In this document: positions 28,801 to 37,559 of the stretch, one piece after another | Numbering within the stretch: the first letter of the stretch is position 1 | Layout: each line of letters starts with the position of its first letter | Source: a cf. Phormidesmis sp. LEGE 11477 | GTDB lineage: Bacteria; Cyanobacteriota; Cyanobacteriia; Phormidesmidales; Phormidesmidaceae | DNA length: 64,000 nucleotides | Direction: 5' to 3' | Assembly (NCBI RefSeq): GCF_015207105.1 | Contig: NZ_JADEXO010000016.1 | Coordinates: 1 to 64,000, forward strand | Program-made: the position numbers and the translations under genes | The notes under the pieces: model-generated | Seen by the model: the letters and a program-made list of their open reading frames with translations, nothing else | Databases searched by the model: none | What the model was told of the DNA's origin: nothing

Positions 28801-29365
28801 GCGCGTAGGCAGCGATACCGTTGTCTACAGTAAGAATGATACTGCCACCGATGGCATGAAAGTCTTCGACGATGCGCTGATTGATACCGTAGCCTTCGCT
28901 CATGCGGCTTGGAATTGCATAGTCTACTTGCGCGCCCAGGTACCGGAGCGATCGCATCAATAGCGCTGTGCTAGTCATCCCATCAGCGTCGTAGTCGCCG
29001 CAGATCAAGATCCTTTCCTTGATCGCGATCGCATCGACCAGCAGCTCCAAGGCACCCGTTAGATCTGGAAACTCATCTAGAGGCGAGGGCAATTGGATCG
29101 TTTCAGGGTCTAAAAACTCCCAGGCTTGCTCTGGCGTGTAAATACCGCGATTGATCAGAACCTGAGCTAACAGAGGTGAAAGCGCCGTCGCTTCGGCGAT
29201 ATTGCTAGCCTGCGATTTTTGTGCAGGAAAAATTTGCCACCGCTGCTCTGGGACCGAAGCAGGCGAGTTTAAAAGCGGTTTAGAAGCCGGCGTTGGGCTA
29301 GGCAGAGCCACCTCTCCCCCAGCAAGTGCCGTTTCAATAGACGGTTCTGACACGTTAGACCACAA
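25883..29365 (-). CDS. recJ: RecJ single-strand DNA exonuclease with long C-terminal extension
   Basis: 1160 residues; bacterial RecJ is usually 560-800. The DHH phosphoesterase core has DYDADG (124-129), DNG (181-183) and DHH (204-206), and the DHHA1 domain has GGHQAAGGFSF. RecJ degrades 5' ends of single-stranded DNA in recombination and mismatch repair. After the OB domain (about residue 630) comes a Ser/Asp-rich linker with tandem ADTDSS repeats, a small beta domain (SLHVEFYHSKRRYKGTLE), a coiled coil (QEELLAQKDGQIETMKAQIALLEEKI), and a C-terminal helical domain with KLRNIAAHGE at 1121-1129, an R-x4-H HEPN-like pattern. Confidence 0.9.
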   Translation of the reverse strand: MWSNVSEPSIETALAGGEVALPSPTPASKPLLNSPASVPEQRWQIFPAQKSQASNIAEATALSPLLAQVLINRGIYTPEQAWEFLDPETIQLPSPLDEFPDLTGALELLVDAIAIKERILICGDYDADGMTSTALLMRSLRYLGAQVDYAIPSRMSEGYGINQRIVEDFHAIGGSIILTVDNGIAAYAPIARAKELGLTVILTDHHDLPEQLPPADAILNPKLIREASPYRGVAGVGVAYILAVCLAQRLDKMQDLTATLLALFTLGTIADLAPLTGVNRRWVKRGLKLLPKSLIPGVQALIEVAGLSEETALRPEAIGFRLGPRINAVGRIADPQIVIDLLTTDDVGVALQRAMQCEEANLLRREMCQTIETQAVEWCDAQIEAGLLDLQKERVLIVVQPEWHHGVIGIVASRLVERYGVPVFIGTYEDKNRKEIRGSARSIPEFNVFEALKFCDDLMDKYGGHQAAGGFSFQANRLRQIKSRLSNFARKHLQLDHLKPLIVIDAHAPLAATNLELYQQIDQVHPCGIQNPDPVFWTAAASIVEQKVIGKNNDHLKLTVAHAATDDAKKVVMKAIAWRWAEHYPLPRIVDIAYKLRLNEWKGRRTVELELVGVRPARPTPRPDAGIRPWSDSQSAQQSSRQSDKQPELSLTQNLSSPTIEESAPNFEDSREATKEVAKELIEALQPNPPLIDPSPSSSYSSTDSSADTDSSADTDSSTYKEAKLATPSARLTELISPDKPSIPDDASTKEEEPQDSSSSFSVAEQDLLQSQHQVTGDRTSEGVGSLHVEFYHSKRRYKGTLETTGSERQLTIENSEGHLLVVLMSQRQGFLYLPEAAPQAVDIAALTYFNLIRAGLSALEVKQKTQLLIQQEELLAQKDGQIETMKAQIALLEEKITQLSGEQQAQLSVLKSEMASQESTIQGQEAHIERLQVQVSPMPMPTAANLQKQVRSALGDDVWFCLQGASQQDLLAAYKNDQLTSTSGSDANIADYSEAGIRLSFAVEREVIKPFFTDLYSFLLAQGITELGGILLGPSRQYTIGMLPPLLAERWRSFQSGQLSARSRPDSGISMVKVNGSRQVSERDRRLLTQFLAQWDHPMAACLVSKGKQAASSLDQISKLRNIAAHGESFLYRWQYELLHQLIAGKNGKGGLFRQIFAL

Positions 29366-29573
29366 AGACCAGAGTCAAAAAGTATTTACTCCAAAGCACT
29401 ATAGCGTCGACTTCGCACTCTACAACACCTTTGAGGGGGATTGCACAAGAGAAGACAACGCTATAGATCGTTTGTTCTAATATAGCGGATGATCGAAAGT
29501 AGGTTTAACGAGCCCTTAAAGAAGTGTCATCTGGCCAGGAGAGATTCCAAAAATACCGTAGAGGTCATGCAGA

Positions 29574-30074
29574 TTAATACACTAAGACCCTGCCGTCATT
29601 AGCGACATGAACAGCGCGATCGCTATCATGACCGCTCGGCAGCAGTTCCACTTGCAGCGTTTGCGCGTCTGGGCGATGAAGCACCGCGCGAAGTGCCCTA
29701 TTCTCCTCATCCCAAAACACTAGTGACATCTCGTCATCAGCGCCAACTACCGTCTCAATCACAAAATCCGTCTGCGGCATCAGCCGAGGCAAATGTAGGT
29801 CTAATATGCGCTCTAGCTGCACCAGTCCATTGGTCTTGTTGATGAACTCGATGGTGATCGGTTGACCGGGAACAAAGCGAATCTGATTAGAGCTGCATTG
29901 GTAAACACAGGGACTAGGCGGCTGCTCGACGGCCTGAGCGGATGGCGCAGCGAGGGGTAAGAGTGTGGCTACGAGGGCAGCTATGCAGCTGGGTAGATAC
30001 TGCAATCTGTGGCCAAAGAATTGGATGGAGCAAGGTTGAGCCATTGTCTGGGGTACAGTCTGAGCCATAGTCAT
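29574..30074 (-). CDS. Secreted hypothetical protein
   Basis: 166 residues with a signal peptide (hydrophobic core SCIAALVATLLPLAAPSAQAVE, cleavage near residue 49) preceded by a Gln/Met-rich stretch that may not be translated; the ATG at 30074 or one a few codons on could be used. The mature part is beta-rich with CVYQC near its start. I do not recognise the family; likely periplasmic. Confidence 0.55.
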   Translation of the reverse strand: MTMAQTVPQTMAQPCSIQFFGHRLQYLPSCIAALVATLLPLAAPSAQAVEQPPSPCVYQCSSNQIRFVPGQPITIEFINKTNGLVQLERILDLHLPRLMPQTDFVIETVVGADDEMSLVFWDEENRALRAVLHRPDAQTLQVELLPSGHDSDRAVHVANDGRVLVY

Positions 30075-30497
30075 AGTGTGATGTTCAGTGTGATGTTCTT
30101 AATTGGATGGTCTAGGTGTAATCGTCGAAACGTAATGTGGCGCTAGCGGTGTTTGAAATGCGATCGATACGGTTGCAATGCGATCGCAAACATGAGCTTA
30201 AAATTCCCAAAGGCTCTACTAGGCTCTACCGACCGCTGATAGCAATGGCGCAATCCCTCTAGACACGAGCTAGACACGAGGCCGGATTTACGAGCACCGC
30301 TTCAGCAGTCTGTTTCACTGCCGTAAAGCTTTCGTTGATGGCTAGACACTATGTTCGATCTGCAAGCAACACTTCAGCGGAATCACAGCAAGACAGCAGG
30401 TTTTGATCAGTAACTGTGAACTCTACGAGCAGGACTTTAGAAGACCGACTGTCTTCAAAAGGTCTATCTAGCGTTTTTTAGTGAGTCTTTTCGAGCT
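30075..30497. other. Intergenic region with a dispersed-repeat copy
   Basis: Divergent upstream region of two genes; holds the 16-bp repeat at 30438-30453, followed by sequence that lets it form a GAAGAC/GTCTTC hairpin. No frame recognised. Confidence 0.5.
30438..30453 (+). repeat. Third copy of the 16-bp dispersed repeat
   Basis: TAGAAGACCGACTGTC, one or two bases different from the tandem pair at 4861-4892. Confidence 0.55.
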
Positions 30498-31541
30498 ATG
30501 GCACAGGGCGTGGATAAAACGATTGAAACCAGGATTGCTCGCGGTCTCTATATACTGGCAAATGATGTTGTGTTCGATCAGCTGATTGCGCTGATCAACA
30601 GTATCGAGCGCAACATTGGTAGGGATATGCCTATCTGCATCGTGCCCTATGACGATAGGATTCAACGCTCGAAGCTAGCAACCCGACAGTATCAGCAGGT
30701 TCAGTGGTTTGAAGATAAGGCGATTTTGCTCAAGTGGGAACAGTTTGCAGAGCGAATTTGGCGATCGCATCCAATGGCTTTCGATGTGTGGAGCCAAAGA
30801 GGGATTGAAGGCGTCAACCGTATGGGCATGCACCGTCGGTTCTGTTGCTTTGATGGCCCATTCGAGCGATTTGTTTATCTAGACGCAGACATCTTGGTAA
30901 TGAACTCGTTTGATCGACTGTTCGATAGCTTAGATGACCACGACTTTGTCACCTACGACTATCAGTACAAAGATTTAAGCCATGTCTTCGACGTGAGTTC
31001 TAGAAGATTGCCAGATGTCTTTGAGTCAGATCGCCTAGAAACCGAAATTTTTTGTGCGGGCCTCTATGCGGCCAAAGCGGGACTGTTCACCGATGAGCTA
31101 CTGACTGAGCTGGCAGAACAGCTAGAAGCTGGAGACTCAGAAATCTTATATTTTAACGGACCCGATCAGACCATCTTGAACTACATGGTGATGAAGTCTG
31201 GTATAGATGCAATCAATCTATCTCAGCATCTGCCAGCAGAAAAGAGAACCGGATGCTGCGTCACATCCGATCACTTTTTTGAGAAAGATCACGTTCTATT
31301 GGACAGCGCAGAACAGCTCACGTACCTGCACTATATCGGCATCGGCGCTAAGTTCTTTCAGCAAGTTTGCAGCGGGCAAAATATTCTTTTTCCCTATCGC
31401 GATCTCTTTCTCTACTATCGCTATCTAAAAGAAGAAACTGCACCAGCGCTAGTCGGACCTGCGGTTCGATACGATCGCCCCGACAAAGGCACTTTACGTC
31501 AGCGAATATCTTGCAAAGTGCGTCAGCTACTACCAGGGTAA
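30498..31541 (+). CDS. GT8-like glycosyltransferase (Npun_R2821/R2823 type)
   Basis: 347 residues. GLYILANDVVFDQLIALINSIERN is the typical opening of family 8-like nucleotide-sugar transferases, and the DxD metal/nucleotide site is in FVYLDADILVMNSFDRL. Further blocks are FCAGLYAAKAG and YFNGPDQTILNYMV, and LHYIGIGAK near the end. The acceptor is unknown; a role in exopolysaccharide or glycolipid synthesis is a guess. Its 3' end overlaps the convergent SDR gene by 12 bp. Confidence 0.8.
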   Translation: MAQGVDKTIETRIARGLYILANDVVFDQLIALINSIERNIGRDMPICIVPYDDRIQRSKLATRQYQQVQWFEDKAILLKWEQFAERIWRSHPMAFDVWSQRGIEGVNRMGMHRRFCCFDGPFERFVYLDADILVMNSFDRLFDSLDDHDFVTYDYQYKDLSHVFDVSSRRLPDVFESDRLETEIFCAGLYAAKAGLFTDELLTELAEQLEAGDSEILYFNGPDQTILNYMVMKSGIDAINLSQHLPAEKRTGCCVTSDHFFEKDHVLLDSAEQLTYLHYIGIGAKFFQQVCSGQNILFPYRDLFLYYRYLKEETAPALVGPAVRYDRPDKGTLRQRISCKVRQLLPG

Positions 31542-32318
31542 TCGACTACCGTCCCAAGAGAAAAACTCACCGCTCTCTTTGATCGTAACCTTCTCTAAAA
31601 CGCTCAATAGCTGAGTGACAGTTCTCTCGGTAGAAAATAATTTTTCGGGTGAAACCCCTCTTTGAAAAGGCTTCGAGAGTCTTGTGTCTGTTGTACCAGG
31701 GTGTAGCATCACGATGATTGTCTTCGGGCTACGCCGACTGTATTCAATAGCCGCCGTTTTCAGAAACATGTTCAGCGCTGCTTTGGAGGCTCTGTATCCA
31801 TACCACCCACCGATACGATTATCGCCAATGCTGCCGATCTTCGCAGAAATAGTAGCAAAGATGCTAGGCTCAGCGTGCCTAAACAAACCTAGCAAATGCT
31901 TTGCAAGCAGCGCTGGACCGACGCTGTTAATCTGAAAGTAGGTCAGTAAGTTCTCTGAATTAAGCTGCCTGAGCGCTTTTTCGGGCTGCTGCTGCTCACT
32001 ATGCAACAGCCCAACACAGTTAATTGCTAAGTGAAGATTCGGTGCGTTGGCAGAGCCTCCCTGGAGAATCTCCTTTACCGCTACTAAGCCCTTTTCAATC
32101 TGTTCTTCATGAGCGATGTCCATCCTAATTAGATGTAGACGGCTAGGATACTGACTAGCTAGTTTTCGCAACTCTTCCGCAGTCTGCTCTGAGCGATAGG
32201 TTCCAAACAAATGCCTAATCCGATCGTCAGCTAATAGCTGCTGAGTAAAAGCTAGGCCGATCCCCTGAGTCGCACCAACAACAAGAGCGTTAATAGTCGG
32301 AACAGAGGGAAGTAGCAT
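31530..32318 (-). CDS. Short-chain dehydrogenase/reductase
   Basis: 262 residues, Rossmann fold. NAD(P) site GATQGIG (residues 15-21), INCVG in place of NNAG, and the catalytic Tyr-x3-Lys in YGYRASKAALNMF. The C-terminal HPGTTDTRLSKPFQRGV resembles the CsgA/CsgA-like SDR branch (proteins related to fatty-alcohol or C-factor). Substrate unknown. Overlaps the convergent glycosyltransferase gene. Confidence 0.85.
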   Translation of the reverse strand: MLLPSVPTINALVVGATQGIGLAFTQQLLADDRIRHLFGTYRSEQTAEELRKLASQYPSRLHLIRMDIAHEEQIEKGLVAVKEILQGGSANAPNLHLAINCVGLLHSEQQQPEKALRQLNSENLLTYFQINSVGPALLAKHLLGLFRHAEPSIFATISAKIGSIGDNRIGGWYGYRASKAALNMFLKTAAIEYSRRSPKTIIVMLHPGTTDTRLSKPFQRGVSPEKLFSTERTVTQLLSVLEKVTIKESGEFFSWDGSRLPW

Positions 32319-32507
32319 CGACTCGAACCTTAGAAGATGGGCGTTTTGAGCTTATCACCTTTCTTCTTTTCAGTGCCAGGCTTCTAACGGCAGGTGTATT
32401 TTGGCACTAGACCGCTGTAGAAAATATCCTAGTTCAGAGTAGCGCTGTTCATCTACCGCACCTAATCTCCTGTCTCAAACCCTCAGTTAGCTAGCGTAAA
32501 GTCGCTG

Positions 32508-33011
32508 TTAAACGCCTTGACTAGTATCTTGTAAGCGCTGGTAGGCTTGCTCTATCGCTTCTAGTTTTTGCTTTTGATCTTGGATGATGGCCTGCTGCGC
32601 GTCGAGCTGTAAGCTCTGTTCTCTCATGCGTAGCTGATTTTTGACCCGCGCAATAACTTCTGATGGATGAAAAGGTTTGTTGATATAGTCAACTGCGCCC
32701 ACTTCAAATGCTCTGACTTTATCAAAGGTCAAATCTAACGCACTCAAGAAGATAACTGGAATGTTTTTACTCTGCTGATTTGACTTGATCTGTTGACAAA
32801 CCGTGTAGCCATCCATCTCTGGCATCATAATGTCTAGCAAGACCAGATCTGGCTGAAAACGAGGAATGTTACTCAGTGCCAAGGCACCGTCAGGGGACTG
32901 TCGTACGTTGTAGCCTTCTTCAGTCAATAGCTTTTTTAAGAGCTGGAGATTTTCGAGCCGATCGTCTACGACCAGTATCTTAGAACGCTCGTCTAGTACA
33001 TTAATATCCAT
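32508..33011 (-). CDS. Single-domain response regulator with coiled-coil tail
   Basis: 167 residues. Receiver domain with acidic pair VVDD, phosphorylatable Asp in LVLLDIMMPEMDG, conserved Thr/Ser position FLSAL and Lys in YINKPFH. After the receiver a coiled coil (SLQLDAQQAIIQDQKQKLEAIEQAYQRLQ) replaces an output domain; in cyanobacteria this layout often partners with hybrid kinases. Located 734 bp from the hybrid kinase gene. Confidence 0.85.
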   Translation of the reverse strand: MDINVLDERSKILVVDDRLENLQLLKKLLTEEGYNVRQSPDGALALSNIPRFQPDLVLLDIMMPEMDGYTVCQQIKSNQQSKNIPVIFLSALDLTFDKVRAFEVGAVDYINKPFHPSEVIARVKNQLRMREQSLQLDAQQAIIQDQKQKLEAIEQAYQRLQDTSQGV

Positions 33012-33235
33012 AGCTCAAAAAGACTGTGGTAAAGCAACTGATAAGACTACTATTCCCTCAGTGCATAGATGTGTCCACATCAACGGACTTACAAGTAATA
33101 TCAATGACTGTCAATATATCTATGCTGGGCAGCCTGAGGCTTATAACCGAGAATCAGATAGGCCACTTCAGACTTGAAAGCTGACTAAATCTGAAATGGC
33201 TGTGCTCGCTGACCAAATTTGGGGACGTTTCATCT

Positions 33236-33661
33236 GTGAACATATTGTTGGTTGAAGATGACTATCTACTAGGTCGCAGTATGGTTCGTTTGTTAGAAGC
33301 CTCTGGGCGGCATAGAGTTAGGCTAACCCGCATAGCCACAGACATTTTTAAGTATTGTGAATCTGATATTGTTGAATTAGTACTAATGGATGTAAATCTA
33401 CCGGGGATACTGTGGCAGGACAAAGAAACGACAGGAGTTGTGCTCTCTCGGCTACTGAAATCCAACCCTATGACGCGGCACATACCCGTTGTATTGCTAA
33501 CAGCAAATAGTGAAGACGTGGATAAAACTCACTTAATGAAAGATGCACTGGCTGATTCGGTTTGTGCAAAGTCAATTAAGGACGCCGATAGCTTTTTATC
33601 TTTGCTAGATCGAGTAATAGATAGCAAAAGCGCGAGCAGACTAGGACTATCCGTATCTTAA
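33236..33661 (+). CDS. Stand-alone receiver domain protein
   Basis: 141 residues, GTG start. ILLVEDDYLLGRSMVRLLEASG and LVLMDVNLPG give the acidic pocket and phospho-Asp; VVLLTANSED carries the Thr. The final Lys is in VCAKSIKDADSF. No output domain. Divergent from the other response regulator and convergent with the hybrid kinase. Confidence 0.82.
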   Translation: MNILLVEDDYLLGRSMVRLLEASGRHRVRLTRIATDIFKYCESDIVELVLMDVNLPGILWQDKETTGVVLSRLLKSNPMTRHIPVVLLTANSEDVDKTHLMKDALADSVCAKSIKDADSFLSLLDRVIDSKSASRLGLSVS

Positions 33662-33744
33662 GATTAAACCAGCAAGCCTCGAACGGTGGTAGGGCTTGAG
33701 TATGATCAAAGTTATGAGGCATCCGCTACAAAGCTAGATAGACG

Positions 33745-36648
33745 TTAGGATTTAGTACCTGCTAGCTGGCTATCTTCAATCATTTCTAGCAGCTTTTTGT
33801 AGGCAAAATCAGCGACTGCTTGTTCTATAGCCAGCGCTAGGGATCGCTGTTCTCCTGATAGCTGTGTTGTTAGCGTAAGAATGGTGTCATTATCTAGATC
33901 TAGAACAGCTTGAGTGAGGTCATCTCGCCAGCTCTTAGAGGTATTAGCAAAAAGTTCTGGTGTAAGTTTCACTGCAGCAGGCTGACCGATTAGAGGAGCA
34001 CTGTCAGCGTACAGGTAGCGAACGCCTAGCTGCTCAGTCAATTTGTCAAAGATTTCGCTAGCTCGAATAGGTTTGCTAATAAAGTCATCACAGCCACTGG
34101 CGATCGCAGCCGCTCGATCATCTGCAAAAGCATTGGCCGTTAGTGCAACAATTCGAGTCTGATGCTGAGGGCTGCTAGACGCCTCTTCTAGTGCCTTAAT
34201 CCGTCTTGTAGCCTCCTCTCCAGTCATCACAGGCATCCGCACATCCATCCAAATCAGATGAGGCTGCCATGATTCCCAGCGAACAACTGCCTCTTTTCCG
34301 TTTTCTGCTTCACGGACTTCAAAGCCGACATTCGTCAGCAAATGAGATAGCAGCTTACGGTTAACCGCAACGTCGTCTACAACCAAAATTCTATAGTCAG
34401 GTTGTCCGGGCGCTAGCCCAATCACCTGGGTAGAAGCCTGCTCGGCTGTAGACAGGCTAAGCTCGCTATTAACAGCAGCCACAGGGATATCAAATGAGAA
34501 AGTAGAGCCTTTGCCTAGCTGAGAGTCAACAGTTAAATTGCCACCTAGCAGTCGAATGTACTCATGCGAAATCGCTAGCCCTAGCCCAGTACCATCAGAC
34601 GCACTTAGTCCAGATTGGGTTTGCACAAAAGCCTCAAATAGATGAGCCTGATCGGCAGCCGCGATGCCAGGTCCTGTATCTTTGAGCGCGAAGGTTAGTA
34701 GGGTTGAAGATCCCTCAGCAGTTTGAAGATAGCTACGACTCTCTAAGTTTCCATAGTCTTGGCTTTGTTGATTCTGACTGTGTTGGTCCTGGCTTTGTTC
34801 GAGCTGGCTGTCTACGGATAGGGTAATTGTGCCAGCAGCAGTGAACTTGACTGCGTTACTGAGCAAATTAATCAGGATCTGTCTGAGTTTGAGGCGATCG
34901 CTCATAACAATATGAGGGAGATTGGGCGATCGCACTACCAAAAACTGCAAACCCTTCCTATCCACAGCGCTACTGAACATCTGCTGAAGCTCATCTAGCA
35001 AACGATACAGATCGAACTCAGTGCTGTTCAACTCGACTCGCCTAGCTTCAATCTTAGAGATATCTAAGATATCGTTGATCAAAGCGAGCAGATGTTCACC
35101 ACTGCGATAGATAATATCTAGGTTCTCTGCTTGATCTAGATTAGGATTAGACTCTCGCAAAATGTGAGTAAAGCCCAGTATGGCATTCAGCGGCGATCTC
35201 AGCTCGTGACTCATATTCGCCAGAAACTCGCTCTTCGCTTGGTTCGCGGCTTCTGCGGCTTGGGTCGCGCGGGCGAGCGCCTGTGTAGCCTGTTTGCGTT
35301 CGGTGATGTCTTCGAACATATACAGATAAGCAAACGTAGCGTTGTCCTGCTGTACAGGTCCATAGATACGTCTAAGCGTTCGCCCATCCAATAGCGGCAC
35401 TTCGTCTTCAATTATTTTAGTGCCGTTAGTAAAGTCTCTTTCGGTAGAATCTGCAACAAATCTACCTAGATCTATACTGCTCAGACACTCGGTCAGTAGC
35501 TGTTCGCCATTGATGCTGCCGCTTGCCACTTCTGGCTGTAGGTGCTCTAGCTGCCAGATCCGATAGAATTCGGAGTTGACGAAGAGCGCCTCATTGGTAT
35601 GACAGTCCATTACAAAGATGCCGGTAGGTGGCAAATTGTTGATAGCCCGCAGCAATGCACTATTACGATGTAGTTTGTTCTGGGCTTTCCGGCGTTCGGT
35701 AATATCTACTAGCACACCTAGCGTACTCCCAGCATTGCAAAGACCTTCATCGCACTCGGCGGTAGTAGAGAGCAACACATCTAGGTAGGTGCCGTCCTTT
35801 TTAATGAACTGACAGAAGCGATCGCGATCTAAGCTGTCTTTTTTCATTGTCGTGACCACTTGACTAACCTCGCGCTTGCAGCCGTCTGCGACAAAGGCTA
35901 GTAAAGGTTGACCAATCACCTCTTCTTTTCTGTATCCCAGCTTTTCTAACCAGTAGTTGCTAGTGCCGACAATGAGGCCATCCGCGTCTATAGAATGCAG
36001 CATCGCTGGCGTTTCTTCATACAGATATTGATACCGAGCTTCGCTTTTTTGAAGGGCTCTAAAGGTGTCTAGATAATGGGAAATGTCAACATGAGTACTG
36101 ACATAGTGAGTCACCTGGCCTTCGATGTTTAAAATAGGTGAGAACGCAACTTCACTCCAAAAAGACTGGCCGTCTTTACGCAGACCCTGTAGTAAGACCT
36201 TGCAGCGGGTACTGCTAGACACCGCTTCGCGGATAGCATCTAGGCCGCCCTGTTCCGCTTTCTTTGTCGGTAAAGACCAATAGCTACGGTCCAATATCTC
36301 TGCTGCACTATAGTCAGTAAGCAGTTCAAAGCTAGGACTCACATAGACGACAGGCAGATCTTCTTGCTGTGCGTCGCAAAGGAGCAGTCCACTAGCAGTG
36401 TGCTCTATGGCCTCTCGAAAAGTAGCTGCAGTTGGCGGATTGGAACGACTTAGTTTTATGTCCGTTTTTTGAGTCGATTTAGCAGCCAAAACCGATTGAG
36501 AAGCTGACTGATAGCTTGGCGCGGTAGATAAGCTCCGGGTATCAAGGCTGATGCGACTAAAGATGATTCGATACGTACTTGCGGCTAAGCCCCAGCAGGC
36601 TAGCGCCGTCAATCCATCGAATAGTGTTCCAAATGGCATCACACCCAT
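33745..36648 (-). CDS. Multi-PAS hybrid sensor histidine kinase
   Basis: About 967 residues from the ATG at 36648 (MGVMPFGTLFDG); the open frame runs on to 36774 but that part overlaps the TetR gene and lacks family character. One N-terminal membrane segment, then PAS domains (e.g. EHTASGLLLCDAQQEDLPVVYVSPSFELLTDYSAAEIL), HisKA with SHELRSPLNA (His near residue 479 of this start), the ATPase with SNAVKFT and DTGPGIAAADQ, GTGLGLAISHEY, and a C-terminal receiver (IWMDVRMPVMTG). The last 90 residues resemble the tail of other cyanobacterial hybrid kinases and lack an obvious HPt histidine. Confidence 0.9.
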   Translation of the reverse strand: MGVMPFGTLFDGLTALACWGLAASTYRIIFSRISLDTRSLSTAPSYQSASQSVLAAKSTQKTDIKLSRSNPPTAATFREAIEHTASGLLLCDAQQEDLPVVYVSPSFELLTDYSAAEILDRSYWSLPTKKAEQGGLDAIREAVSSSTRCKVLLQGLRKDGQSFWSEVAFSPILNIEGQVTHYVSTHVDISHYLDTFRALQKSEARYQYLYEETPAMLHSIDADGLIVGTSNYWLEKLGYRKEEVIGQPLLAFVADGCKREVSQVVTTMKKDSLDRDRFCQFIKKDGTYLDVLLSTTAECDEGLCNAGSTLGVLVDITERRKAQNKLHRNSALLRAINNLPPTGIFVMDCHTNEALFVNSEFYRIWQLEHLQPEVASGSINGEQLLTECLSSIDLGRFVADSTERDFTNGTKIIEDEVPLLDGRTLRRIYGPVQQDNATFAYLYMFEDITERKQATQALARATQAAEAANQAKSEFLANMSHELRSPLNAILGFTHILRESNPNLDQAENLDIIYRSGEHLLALINDILDISKIEARRVELNSTEFDLYRLLDELQQMFSSAVDRKGLQFLVVRSPNLPHIVMSDRLKLRQILINLLSNAVKFTAAGTITLSVDSQLEQSQDQHSQNQQSQDYGNLESRSYLQTAEGSSTLLTFALKDTGPGIAAADQAHLFEAFVQTQSGLSASDGTGLGLAISHEYIRLLGGNLTVDSQLGKGSTFSFDIPVAAVNSELSLSTAEQASTQVIGLAPGQPDYRILVVDDVAVNRKLLSHLLTNVGFEVREAENGKEAVVRWESWQPHLIWMDVRMPVMTGEEATRRIKALEEASSSPQHQTRIVALTANAFADDRAAAIASGCDDFISKPIRASEIFDKLTEQLGVRYLYADSAPLIGQPAAVKLTPELFANTSKSWRDDLTQAVLDLDNDTILTLTTQLSGEQRSLALAIEQAVADFAYKKLLEMIEDSQLAGTKS

Positions 36649-36754
36649 TGCATCGATTCCCTTGTAGCAGCAGATATCAGAGCTACTGAAATGTTGCCCA
36701 AAAATGCAGGGGCGTATATTGACGTGAATGTCGTGGTGTGAAAATGAACAAACG

Positions 36755-37393
36755 TCAGCTAGGCAGCGGGGCAATCGAATCTACCAAGGTTTTGATCATG
36801 CGATCGCTCTCTATCGGCATCGTAGCGGCAGCACCCAGCATCCTTTGCAGCATGACGAAGTACACCAGCGTGCCTACAAACATTCGCGCCGAAGCAGTCG
36901 GATCGCTTAGCCCTAACTCCGAACAAGAAGATAGATAGCGAGTAAGCTCATCTAGAATTGGTTTTGCAACGTTTTGAATATAGGGTTCTGATAGCTCCGG
37001 GAATCGGCCCGACTCACCGATGATTAGCCGCATAAACTCGCAAAATTGAGAATCACAGGCCGCCTCATCTAAAAAATCCTTCGCCAAGTGAGTGAGTACC
37101 TTTCTTGGCTCACCTGATAATGCGTTTTCGCGGCGGATATCAAAAGAAGATGAGCGAAACTTTTCTTCCGCCATCTGCTGTATTAGCGCAGAAAACAGCC
37201 CCGTCTTATCTTGAAAATGGCTGTAGACCGTTGCTTTTGAAACGCCAGCCGCCGCCGCCACCCGGTCCATACTGGTCGCCGCATAGCCGTTGGCTAAAAA
37301 CTCTTGCTTAGCTCCCTGTAAAATTGCTGCCGATTTGACAGCCGATTTCTTCCGTTCCGAGCGATTAGAAAAATTCACAAGTTCTAGAGCCAA
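36755..37393 (-). CDS. TetR-family transcriptional regulator
   Basis: 212 residues. N-terminal helix-turn-helix AILQGAKQEFLANGYAATSMDRVAAAAGVSKATVYSHFQDKTGLFSALI is canonical. The effector domain ends MLGAAATMPIESDRMIKTLVDSI. It is immediately upstream of the hybrid kinase gene, on the same strand, so the two may be cotranscribed. No efflux pump gene is adjacent, so the target is unknown. Confidence 0.92.
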   Translation of the reverse strand: MALELVNFSNRSERKKSAVKSAAILQGAKQEFLANGYAATSMDRVAAAAGVSKATVYSHFQDKTGLFSALIQQMAEEKFRSSSFDIRRENALSGEPRKVLTHLAKDFLDEAACDSQFCEFMRLIIGESGRFPELSEPYIQNVAKPILDELTRYLSSCSELGLSDPTASARMFVGTLVYFVMLQRMLGAAATMPIESDRMIKTLVDSIAPLPS

Positions 37394-37559
37394 CGCAATA
37401 AATAAACGCGCACCTACGACTCCTCAACAAGTACCTCGATCAAAAGCCACCCTCTAACCAAAAGCCACAAGTGTGCCTATTATATTGTGTCGCCTGCGGC
37501 TACGCCTTCTATACTTCGACACATGCCGCCCAACTATCGTCTTGCTAGCCTATAGCGAG

